The notes under the pieces were generated by a model. The model ran no database searches and was not told the origin of the DNA. It worked only from the letters and a program-made list of their open reading frames with translations. This document shows positions 8,336 through 15,179 of a stretch of DNA of 35,315 nucleotides, piece by piece (positions within the stretch are counted from its first letter, which is position 1; every line of letters starts with the position of its first letter). The position numbers and the translations under genes were made by a program. Source of the DNA: Opitutia bacterium Tous-C1TDCM (lineage in GTDB: Bacteria; Verrucomicrobiota; Verrucomicrobiia; Opitutales; Opitutaceae); assembly GCA_002288455.1 (NCBI GenBank), contig NEUS01000031.1, forward strand, positions 1 through 35,315, in the 5' to 3' direction.

Positions 8336-10087
8336 TCAAAGCCCTTCGCGCGCCGGCCCGGGCGCCAGGTCGGTCAACGCCCGCAGAAACGCCGCCAACG
8401 CCGCCCGATCCTCCTCCCCCAGGTCCAGGCCTTTCGCGGAGTGCTTCGCGAGATTCGGATCCAGATTTTCCGTGCGCCGCACGCCGTGGTCGTAGTGCGC
8501 GATCACTTCCTCGAGCGTCGCGAACCGCCCGTCGTGCATGAAGGGTCCGGAGACGGCGACGTTGCGCAGCGAAGGCGTCTTGAACTTGCCGCGGTCCGCC
8601 GCCGCCGCTGTCACCGCCGCGCGCCCGGCGTCGGTCCCCGCGGGCGCCAGCCCGTTGTCCCGGTATCCAAAATCCGAGAACAACGCCCCGCCGTGGCAGT
8701 GGAAACAGTCCGCCCCGCGCCGCCCCCGCGCCGGATCCGACTCCGTCGCGAACAGCTCGAACCCGCGCCTTTCCTCCGCCGTCAATTCCGCCTCGCCGCG
8801 CAGCGCCCGGTCGAACTTCGAATCCGCCGCCACCAAGGTCAGCAAGTACTGCTCGAGCGCGCGTCCGACCCGCTCGGCCGTCACTCCGCCGCCCCCGAAC
8901 GCGGAGTCGAAGTCCGCGGTCGCCGCCGCATCGCCGGCCAACGCGGCCACGACGTTCGCGCGCACCGCGTTCATCTCCGCCGGATGCTCGATCGCCGCCC
9001 ACGCCTGCTCGCGGAGCGCGGTCCGCGCGCCGTCCCAGCCATACCCCGGATGCCAGGCGAGGTTGAACAACGGCATCGCGTTGCGCGTGCCCGTCGCGCC
9101 CGTGCTCCCGATGCTCACCGCCCTCCCGTCGCCCATCGCGCGCTCCGCCACGTGGCAACCGGCGCAGCTCTGCGTCCCGTTCCCCGACAGCCGCACGTCG
9201 TGGAAAAGCGCCCGGCCCAGCGCGACGCCTTCGGCCGTGAGCGGATTGTCGGCCGGCAATTCCGGCACGGGAAATCCCGTCGGCTCCCGGAACGCCAACG
9301 GCGTGCCGCCGCCGTTCGCCGTGGCGACCGACCCCGACTCCGCCGGCGCTACGGCCTCCGCCGGTCGCGGCGCCGCCTCCAGCCAGAACCACGACCGCGT
9401 CACCGCCCCCGCCAACCGCTCCGCCCATTCGTCCTCCGGCCCCGAATGCGTCGACTCGCTGCCGTCGTCAGTCTGCAACCGGTGTTCGCCGAGCACCCGG
9501 CCGAGATCGAAGGCCAACCGGATCTCGGTCGGCCCGGCCACCGTGAAGTCGGCGCGAAACCGCACCGGCATGCGCCGCGCGTCCGTGGCCAGATGATACG
9601 AAAACCCGCGGCGCTCGCCGGCCCCCTCCCGCCAACGGCCCTCGAGTGCGAGAAAAACGTAACCTCCCTGCCAGCTCCAATGCAGCCCGTTGACCAAGGG
9701 GTTCAGCGCGTGCCCGGCCGGCCAGCGCCCCGGGTCCGACCGATTCAGCGCGTCGGGCAAACCCACTTCGAATTCCAGTCCGACATAGTTTCCCTCCGGC
9801 ACGCCCGACCACGGCAGCGTCAGCCGGCCGCGCCCCGCATCGAATCCGCCGGCCTGGCCGTCGAGCCGGATCGTCGCGCCATCGGCGCGATGCAGCACCA
9901 GACCGGAAACCAAACCCGCCAGCCGCGTGACCTGCAGTTCCTGGCCCGCGGCATTCGTCACCGGCCGGCCCACGACCTCGAGGCCGGTCCCTTGCCAACG
10001 GGGCTCGATCATCAGCGTCAACGTCGCCGCCGCGGCCCCGGCCGATCCCAGCCATCCTCCGATCAGCACCAGCAACGAAAAGCGCAT
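8336..10087 (-). CDS. Fusion of an MbnP-like domain and a di-haem cytochrome c peroxidase (MauG/MbnH type)
   Basis: A 583-residue exported protein with a signal peptide of about 21 residues. Residues about 21-235 resemble the copper-binding MbnP family, including NGLHWSWQGGYVFLALEG (133-150) and FSYHLAT (162-168). Residues about 265-575 are a di-haem peroxidase of the CcpA/MauG superfamily, with haem motifs CAGCH (308-312) and CFHCH (461-465) and the conserved GPFMHDGRF (514-522), whose Met or His may be an axial ligand. In methanobactin operons MbnP and MbnH are separate partners, and MbnH oxidises a Trp of MbnP. Here both types are in one chain. It is divergent from the response regulator, and the shared 117-bp promoter region carries GTTAAG boxes. 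The fusion is seen in the sequence; substrate and metal are inference. Confidence 0.88.
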   Translation of the reverse strand: MRFSLLVLIGGWLGSAGAAAATLTLMIEPRWQGTGLEVVGRPVTNAAGQELQVTRLAGLVSGLVLHRADGATIRLDGQAGGFDAGRGRLTLPWSGVPEGNYVGLEFEVGLPDALNRSDPGRWPAGHALNPLVNGLHWSWQGGYVFLALEGRWREGAGERRGFSYHLATDARRMPVRFRADFTVAGPTEIRLAFDLGRVLGEHRLQTDDGSESTHSGPEDEWAERLAGAVTRSWFWLEAAPRPAEAVAPAESGSVATANGGGTPLAFREPTGFPVPELPADNPLTAEGVALGRALFHDVRLSGNGTQSCAGCHVAERAMGDGRAVSIGSTGATGTRNAMPLFNLAWHPGYGWDGARTALREQAWAAIEHPAEMNAVRANVVAALAGDAAATADFDSAFGGGGVTAERVGRALEQYLLTLVAADSKFDRALRGEAELTAEERRGFELFATESDPARGRRGADCFHCHGGALFSDFGYRDNGLAPAGTDAGRAAVTAAAADRGKFKTPSLRNVAVSGPFMHDGRFATLEEVIAHYDHGVRRTENLDPNLAKHSAKGLDLGEEDRAALAAFLRALTDLAPGPAREGL

Positions 10088-10108
10088 GCCGCAGTCTCGG
10101 CCGTCCGC

Positions 10109-10158
10109 GTTAAGCCGCGATGCGGCCCGCCCGCGGGATTTGTTAAGCCGGCGTTAAG
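10109..10158. promoter_or_regulatory. Tandem GTTAAG box between the peroxidase and the response regulator
   Basis: GTTAAG occurs at 10142-10147 and 10153-10158, separated by CCGGC, giving an 11-bp direct repeat. A third GTTAAG is at 10109-10114. OmpR-family regulators such as CpxR bind direct repeats with this spacing (CpxR: GTAAA-N5-GTAAA). The same layout is found at 13358-13374. The site lies 47 bp upstream of the regulator ATG and 55 bp from the peroxidase start. Confidence 0.65.
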
Positions 10159-10204
10159 GCTCCGGGAGTTGCGCGCCGCCGGACCGCCTGCCCTACTGCG
10201 AACG

Positions 10205-10951
10205 ATGAACGCCGACGCCCCCGCCTCCGGCCGCACGCGCCTGCTGATGATCGACGACGACCGGAAACTCTGCCGGCTCGTCGCGACCTACCTCGAGCCG
10301 CTCGGCTTCGACGTCGCCGCCGTCCACACCGGGCCCGAGGGCGTCGCCCAGGCCACCGCGCCCGACGCCGCCTGGCACGCACTTATCCTCGATGTCATGC
10401 TGCCGGGCCTCGACGGCTTCGAGGTGCTGAAACGCATCCGCGCGCACAGCCAGGTCCCCGTGCTCATGCTCACCGCGCGCGGCGACGAGACCGACCGTAT
10501 CGTCGGCCTCGAGGTCGGCGCCGACGACTACCTGCCGAAGACCTTTTCTACCCGCGAACTGCTCGCGCGTCTCCGCGCCGTGTTGCGCCGCAGTGCGGCC
10601 GCCGCGGCCGCCGGTGCCGCCGCCGCGCCGCCGCCGCAGGAAATTGTCGTCGGGCCGCTGCGCGTGAACCTCGACGCGCGCTGCGCCGTGCTCGGGGCCG
10701 TCCCGCTCGCCCTGACTCCCGTCGAATTCGACCTGCTCGCGAGTCTCGCGAAAGCCCGCGGGCGCGTGAAGTCCCGCGAGGCGCTGCTGGATGAAATCCG
10801 CGACCGCAACTACGACGTCTTCGACCGTTCCATCGACGTCCACATCTCCTCGCTGCGCAAAAAACTCAACGACGACGCCAAGGATCCGCGCTTCATCCGC
10901 ACGCTCCGCTCCGCCGGCTACATGTTCATCAATCCCGACGCCAGCGGCTGA
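10205..10951 (+). CDS. OmpR/CpxR-family response regulator
   Basis: A 248-residue two-domain regulator. The receiver domain (about 11-127) has the acidic pocket IDDDR (16-20), phospho-acceptor Asp63 in ILDVMLP, Thr90 in MLTARG and Lys112. The last is in PKTF, where most relatives have PKPF. An Ala/Pro-rich linker (130-148) follows, then a winged-helix DNA-binding domain with LALTPVEFDLLASLAKARGRVKSREALL, SIDVHISSLRKKL and the terminal SAGYMF. The ATG at 10205 matches the family N-terminus; a much longer upstream reading frame exists but is antisense to the peroxidase. Its likely partner kinase is at 13426, on the same strand but separated by the YHYH gene. It probably binds the GTTAAG boxes. 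Confidence 0.95.
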   Translation: MNADAPASGRTRLLMIDDDRKLCRLVATYLEPLGFDVAAVHTGPEGVAQATAPDAAWHALILDVMLPGLDGFEVLKRIRAHSQVPVLMLTARGDETDRIVGLEVGADDYLPKTFSTRELLARLRAVLRRSAAAAAAGAAAAPPPQEIVVGPLRVNLDARCAVLGAVPLALTPVEFDLLASLAKARGRVKSREALLDEIRDRNYDVFDRSIDVHISSLRKKLNDDAKDPRFIRTLRSAGYMFINPDASG

Positions 10952-10963
10952 CCCCGCCGCGCG

Positions 10964-13288
10964 TCACGGCACAAGATAAAGTTCGAACAGCGCGGTGCCC
11001 GTCGTGCCGCCGGCGCCGCTGACGTTCGCCGTGTACGCTCCGGCCGGCAGATCGACCAGCAACGCCGCATCGCGGCTGCCGCTCGCCAACGCAAACGCCC
11101 CCGCTGTCGTCGCCGCGGCCGCGACGGCCTCCGCGTTGGCGGCCGTCCCCCAATTGTCGTTCGTCGCCACTGCGGTCGCGCCCGCGTACAGCGCGACCTG
11201 CGGATCGGCGAGCGCACCCGTGACCCCGAATCCCGCGAGCGTCGGCCCGACGGCGCGGATCAGCAGTCGCACCGTCCCCGTGCCGCTCACGACGAAACCC
11301 GGGATCAGCACGTCGCCGCCGGTGCCGACAAAGGCCCGCGTCGAGGCGTTCACCAGTCGCCCCGCCGGCGTGCCGGCATCGGCATCGTAGATCTCGAGCA
11401 GCGCGGTGCCGGCGCCGCCGTTGGCGGCAATCACCGTCGAGTAAGTGCCGGCCCCGAGCGTCGTCACAAGCGCCGCATCCCGGCTCCCGGCCGCGAGCGC
11501 AAACGCGCCCGTCGCGGTGAACGTGCCCGCATCCGCCGCGCTCCAGTTGTCGTTGGCCGCGACGGTCGTGTTGCCCGCGATCACGGACAGTGCGGGATCG
11601 GCCAGCGCTCCGCCCACCCCGAAGGCCGTCAATCCCGGCCCGACCGCGCGCAGCAAGAGCCGCATCGCGCCCGGGCCGCTGACGGCGAATCCCGCCACCG
11701 GCGTCCCCGCCGACCCGCCGACCGCGGCCCGCGTCGCCAAGTTCACGAGGCGCGCGGTGCCGGTCGTGCCGACGGTCTGCGCCGGCAAGGCCGCCGTGCC
11801 GAAGCCGTCCAGGCCCGAAAGTCCGCCGGTGCCCCGGGCATCGTACACCGCCAAAGCCACGAGCGTGACGCGGTAGTAGTTGGCGCGGACCGACGTCGTA
11901 TGCGTGGTCGACAGTCCGGCGCTCGCGAGGCCGGCCGCCAGCGCCGTGAACGTCGTGCCGTCGGCGGAGGTCGCCACGGCATAGGTGCCGCCCTCGACCG
12001 AATTCCACCGCACCGTGACGCCCGCGTCGGTCGCCGCCGCCGTCACGGCCAGCGCCTGCGCCTGGCCGCCGCGGACGTACTCGGTGACCGTCTCGCCCAC
12101 CGTCGCGACCGATCCGCCGGTCGGGCTGCCGTAATACCAACGGCCGAGCGCATACGGAAACTTCGGCGTGCCGTCCGCCTCGATGGTGAGGAAATAGGCG
12201 TAGGTGCCCTGCGGGAATTCCGGCGTGACGCAGAAGCGGCCGTTGTAGAGGTCGAGGTCGAAATCGGCGCCCGGCGTTTTCCCCAGTTCGCCCAGGTAAT
12301 CGTAGTCCTCCAGGTAATGGCCGAGTGGGTACGCGGTGCCGACTACTGGGCCGGCCTGCGCGGCGGTGAGCGGCACGGTGCGGTTCTGCGCGCGCTCCGC
12401 CCACGCCGGCAACGTGGTGCGGCCGGTGACGGCGAGGTTCGTCGTGCCCTGCGTGCCGTCGCGCTTCACGTAGCCGGGCACCATCCGCCGGACGCCGCTC
12501 GTGGCGTCGAGCGGCGCGGCGTATCCGTAGGGTCCGTACAACGGGTGGCCGTCGGCGAGCCAGCCGATGATCGGAGAATGCCGCGTCGGCGCCGCGGTTT
12601 CCTCGGCGTAGGATTTGGCGGCGGCATCGTAGGCCACATGGTCGCCGAGCAGGTGGCGGAGGGCCGGGGTGTTCGCGTGGTAATGGTAGTTGGAGCCGGC
12701 CTGATGCGCGAACGCCGGATCAAAGGTCACGCCTTCGTTCACATAGGCGTCGCGGTTCCAGATGCCGTCGCCCCGGAGTCCGCTGACCGGCGAGCCGTCC
12801 TGGCCGCTCGCATTCGCGTAGGAGAACGTGTCGCGGTTGTCGAAGAGCGCGACGCCGTCGACGCCGTAGCCGATCGCGCCGGCGGGCGTGAGTGTCTTGG
12901 TCGCCGGCACCGCGGGCGTGCGCGGAATCCGGTAGAGAACATTCTGGCTGGCGGGGAAATTGTTGAAGTTCCGGGTTTGCTCCGCGTTCAGGTACCATGG
13001 ACCCATCGCGTGGTAACCGAGGCCCGTGCTGCGCAGGTAAACCCACGCCGAGGAGTACGAGACCTGCATCACGCCGGCGTACACGGGCGACGCTTGCACG
13101 CCGGCGCCGCGGCTCCACGTGGTGACGGTCGTACCGGCGTTTTTCGCCGCCGCGGATTCGTAGAGTCGCGCATAGCGGCCCGAGGAGGCGAGTTGCCAGG
13201 AGGTGATCCGGGGATCGGAAGGTGTCGCCGACTGGGCACCGACGAACACCGGCATCAGCAGACAGAGCGGAAGGAAACGTAGGTTCAT
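10964..13288 (-). CDS. Secreted YHYH-domain protein with two C-terminal modules
   Basis: A 774-residue exported protein with a signal peptide of about 19 residues (cut after GAQ or VGA). Residues about 90-400 form a YHYH domain: NYHYHANTPAL (200-210), RHSPIIGWLADGHPLYGPYGY (236-256), LEDYDY and the end FCVTPEFPQGTYAYFLTIEADG. The function of this family is not established; the His-rich motif suggests metal binding, which is inference. A short fibronectin-like linker (about 405-480) follows, and then two tandem copies of a 125-130-residue module (513-636 and 643-774) also found in the pectinesterase of this window. The gene lies in reverse between the response regulator (12 bp from its stop, convergent) and the kinase (divergent, 137 bp). 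Its promoter region holds a GTTAAG-N5-GTAAAT box. Confidence 0.9.
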   Translation of the reverse strand: MNLRFLPLCLLMPVFVGAQSATPSDPRITSWQLASSGRYARLYESAAAKNAGTTVTTWSRGAGVQASPVYAGVMQVSYSSAWVYLRSTGLGYHAMGPWYLNAEQTRNFNNFPASQNVLYRIPRTPAVPATKTLTPAGAIGYGVDGVALFDNRDTFSYANASGQDGSPVSGLRGDGIWNRDAYVNEGVTFDPAFAHQAGSNYHYHANTPALRHLLGDHVAYDAAAKSYAEETAAPTRHSPIIGWLADGHPLYGPYGYAAPLDATSGVRRMVPGYVKRDGTQGTTNLAVTGRTTLPAWAERAQNRTVPLTAAQAGPVVGTAYPLGHYLEDYDYLGELGKTPGADFDLDLYNGRFCVTPEFPQGTYAYFLTIEADGTPKFPYALGRWYYGSPTGGSVATVGETVTEYVRGGQAQALAVTAAATDAGVTVRWNSVEGGTYAVATSADGTTFTALAAGLASAGLSTTHTTSVRANYYRVTLVALAVYDARGTGGLSGLDGFGTAALPAQTVGTTGTARLVNLATRAAVGGSAGTPVAGFAVSGPGAMRLLLRAVGPGLTAFGVGGALADPALSVIAGNTTVAANDNWSAADAGTFTATGAFALAAGSRDAALVTTLGAGTYSTVIAANGGAGTALLEIYDADAGTPAGRLVNASTRAFVGTGGDVLIPGFVVSGTGTVRLLIRAVGPTLAGFGVTGALADPQVALYAGATAVATNDNWGTAANAEAVAAAATTAGAFALASGSRDAALLVDLPAGAYTANVSGAGGTTGTALFELYLVP
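10967..11362 (-). repeat. C-terminal module, copy 2, of the YHYH protein
   Basis: Encodes residues 643-774. Hallmarks are RLVNASTRAFVG, the GFVVSG and RAVGPTLAGFGVTGALADP segments, then ATNDNW, GAFALASGSRDAALL, PAGAYTA and a terminal GTALFELY. The same order of motifs is found in copy 1 and in both pectinesterase copies. Confidence 0.85.
11381..11752 (-). repeat. C-terminal module, copy 1, of the YHYH protein
   Basis: Encodes residues 513-636: RLVNLATRAAVG, GFAVSGPG, RAVGPGLTAFGVGGALADP, AANDNW, GAFALAAGSRDAAL, GAGTYS and GTALLEIYD. It is homologous along its length to copy 2. Confidence 0.85.
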
Positions 13289-13320
13289 GGAGGGAGGGGA
13301 ACGGCCCCGAGTAAACGCCG

Positions 13321-13336
13321 GCGCGGTTAACCGCGC
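13321..13336. repeat. Perfect 16-bp palindrome with a GGTTAACC centre
   Basis: GCGCGGTTAACCGCGC lies in the divergent YHYH/kinase promoter region, 33 bp upstream of the YHYH start codon. A GTAAAC is found at 13311-13316. It may be a second, inverted site for the same regulator or an independent operator. Confidence 0.4.
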
Positions 13337-13357
13337 GTGAGCCGGCGGCGGGAAAAT

Positions 13358-13374
13358 GTTAAGCCCGGGTAAAT
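13358..13374. promoter_or_regulatory. Tandem GTTAAG/GTAAAT box between YHYH gene and kinase
   Basis: GTTAAG (13358-13363), CCCGG, GTAAAT (13369-13374) give an 11-bp direct repeat. This is the same geometry as the box at 10142-10158. The site is 52 bp upstream of the kinase start and 70 bp upstream of the YHYH start. Confidence 0.6.
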
Positions 13375-13425
13375 GCGCGCGCTTTTGCCCGCGGCCCTGC
13401 TACGGTCCGGCTTCGTCCCGTGCCG

Positions 13426-14850
13426 ATGAAGGTCCCGTTTCCGCTGTCCCTGAAAGTCTCGGTCTGGCTGCTGCTCAATTTGCTGCTCCTCGCGGCCGGC
13501 GGCACCGCGCTCTACTTGCGCCAATTCGGCGGCGGTTGGGATTCGCTGGCGGTCGGGGCCCTGGGCGACCGCCTCCAAAGCCACGGCAACGCGCTCGTCG
13601 CCGCCTACTACGGCAGCACCCCGGAAGAACGGTCCGTCGTCCTGGCGGAACGCGACCGCGCCACCGGCGCCCAACACATGTTTTTCCTCAACACCGGCCA
13701 GTCCCTCGCCGGCGCCGCGTTCGAACTGCCGGCGGATTTCGCCCGCGAGTTGCGCCGGGGCCCGCCGGGCCGCGGCGGATCTTTCCGCGGCGGCGCGGGC
13801 GGCGAAGGTCCGCCCGGTCGCGGGCCCGGACCGGGGCGATTCCTGCATCGCGACGCGGACGGCACCCTCTGGTTCGGGCTGCGCGTGCCGCTGCTGCGCG
13901 ACGACGGTCCGCCCCAGCGCGGCACCTTGGTGATCCGCGTGCCCGGCCTGCTGCCGCTTTTCCGCCTCTACGATTTGCTGCCGTGGCTGGGGCTCGGCGC
14001 CGCCGCGTTCGCGCTCTCCGTGCTCTTCTGGCTGCCGCTGGTCGGCAGCATCACGCGCGACCTCCGCCGCCTCACCGCCGCCACCGAGGCCCTCGCCCTC
14101 GGCCGCTTCGATACCCGCGTGCCGGATTCCGGCCGCGACGAACTCGGCCACCTCGGCCGCTCCGTCAACCGCATGGCCGGCCGCCTCGACACCCTCGTCA
14201 ACGGCCAAAAACGCTTCCTCGGCGATGTCGCCCACGAACTCGGCTCGCCGCTCGGCCGCCTGCAGGTCGCGACCGAAATTCTCGAAACCCGCGCCGATCC
14301 GGCCCTGCGCGAGCAGGTTCGCGACGTCCGCGAGGAGGTCCAGCAGATGGCGGCCCTGGTCAACGAGCTGCTCGCCTTCACCCGCGCCGGCCTGCGTCCC
14401 CGCGAGGCGGAACTCGCGGTCGTCGAACTCGCGCCGCTGGTCGCCGAAGTCCTGGCCCGCGAGGACGCCGCCGGCACGGTCCGCACGGAGCTCGCCGCCG
14501 GCGCCGTGCACGCCGACCGCGTGCTCCTCGGCCGGGCCCTCGGCAATCTGGTGCGCAACGCCCTGCGCTACGCGGGGCCCGGCGCCACCATCACGCTGCG
14601 TTCGGCGACCGAAGGCCCCGAGGTCCTGCTCGCGGTCGAAGACGACGGCCCCGGCGCCCCGCCCGAAGCCCTCGACCGGCTCGGCGAACCTTTTTACCGG
14701 CCGGAAACCGCACGCACGCGCGAGACCGGCGGCGTCGGACTCGGTCTGGCCATCGTGCGCAGCGCGGCCGCGGCCTGCGGCGGCGAAGTGCGCTTCGCCA
14801 ACCGCGCGCCGCACGGCTTCCGCGCCGAACTCCGGCTGCGCGCCGCCTGA
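13426..14850 (+). CDS. CpxA-like sensor histidine kinase
   Basis: A 474-residue inner-membrane kinase. The order is TM1 (about 11-29), a periplasmic sensor of about 155 residues, TM2 (185-205), HAMP (205-258) and HisKA with phospho-acceptor His270 in DVAHELGSPLGRL. The ATPase domain follows, with N-box NLVRNALRYA (374-383), G1 EDDGPGAPP (405-413), F-box FYRPE and G2 GGVGLGLAIV (435-444). The HELGSPL form resembles CpxA-type kinases. The sensor holds a striking Gly/Arg/Pro-rich stretch (111-138), probably disordered. GTG 13420 is an alternative start, but ATG 13426 is preferred. It should phosphorylate the regulator encoded at 10205, and the EF-hand gene downstream may belong to its regulon. 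Confidence 0.95.
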   Translation: MKVPFPLSLKVSVWLLLNLLLLAAGGTALYLRQFGGGWDSLAVGALGDRLQSHGNALVAAYYGSTPEERSVVLAERDRATGAQHMFFLNTGQSLAGAAFELPADFARELRRGPPGRGGSFRGGAGGEGPPGRGPGPGRFLHRDADGTLWFGLRVPLLRDDGPPQRGTLVIRVPGLLPLFRLYDLLPWLGLGAAAFALSVLFWLPLVGSITRDLRRLTAATEALALGRFDTRVPDSGRDELGHLGRSVNRMAGRLDTLVNGQKRFLGDVAHELGSPLGRLQVATEILETRADPALREQVRDVREEVQQMAALVNELLAFTRAGLRPREAELAVVELAPLVAEVLAREDAAGTVRTELAAGAVHADRVLLGRALGNLVRNALRYAGPGATITLRSATEGPEVLLAVEDDGPGAPPEALDRLGEPFYRPETARTRETGGVGLGLAIVRSAAAACGGEVRFANRAPHGFRAELRLRAA

Positions 14851-14864
14851 GCCGAACTCATGCA

Positions 14865-14892
14865 GTTGAGAGCGCTGGGCTGAGCGTTGGGA
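14865..14892 (-). repeat. Heptamer array, purine-rich on the plus strand
   Basis: Four units in register: GTTGAGA, GCGCTGG, GCTGAGC, GTTGGGA. It is the left arm of the inverted pair with 14959-14986. Confidence 0.6.
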
Positions 14893-14958
14893 GCAAAACC
14901 AATCGGTTCGTCAGGCTGCCGGCTTCGGCGGCGTTTTCCGTGGCTCAGCGGATCGATC

Positions 14959-14986
14959 TCTCAACCCTCAACTTTCAAATCTCAAC
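14959..14986 (+). repeat. Heptamer array, pyrimidine-type
   Basis: Four units in register: TCTCAAC, CCTCAAC, TTTCAAA, TCTCAAC. The last unit is the exact complement of the first unit at 14865, so the pair could fold into one long imperfect hairpin. Confidence 0.65.
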
Positions 14987-15042
14987 GGCATGATCCCGCC
15001 TGGGCGTTCCGGCGTATCCGGTTTTCGGTGACTGCGGGCGCC

Positions 15043-15090
15043 TTTACACGGCCCGAACAATTCTCCCGCCGCCGTTAACCGGAGCGCAAC
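15043..15090 (+). promoter_or_regulatory. Possible regulator half-sites upstream of the EF-hand gene
   Basis: TTTAC (15043-15047, complement GTAAA) and GTTAAC (15074-15079) followed at 11 bp by CGCAAC (15085-15090). These are weaker matches than the two tandem boxes and are given as candidates only. Confidence 0.25.
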
Positions 15091-15179
15091 AGTCGGGGCG
15101 TCTCTCCTGTTGTCGCCCTTCTGCCGCCCATGCGCCCGCCACCACGGCGGACGCCGGCAGACGGAACGGCCTTCTCGAC

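Larger units (their letters stand above)
14859..14992. repeat. 134-bp element bounded by a 13-bp inverted repeat
   Basis: The left end CATGCAGTTGAGA (14859-14871) and the reverse complement of the right end, CATGCCGTTGAGA (14980-14992), match at 12 of 13 positions. Inside each end runs a heptamer array, and a less GC-rich centre lies between them. There is no coding capacity and I see no target-site duplication. Confidence 0.5.
14851..15179. other. Intergenic region between the kinase and EF-hand genes
   Basis: A 329-bp region without a gene. It holds an element of 134 bp with inverted ends (14859-14992), two heptamer arrays, and regulator-like half-sites: TTTAC at 15043-15047 and GTTAAC at 15074-15079. 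A 13-codon ATG frame at 14991 is not considered a gene. The promoter of the EF-hand gene should lie after 15000. Confidence 0.6.

Noticed and set aside
14859..14992. Insertion sequence
   Set aside because: The element has inverted ends but no coding capacity and no visible target duplication; left as an unclassified repeat.
14991..15032. Small ORF starting at the ATG after the heptamer array
   Set aside because: Only 13 codons, no ribosome-binding site and the ATG is part of the inverted repeat.
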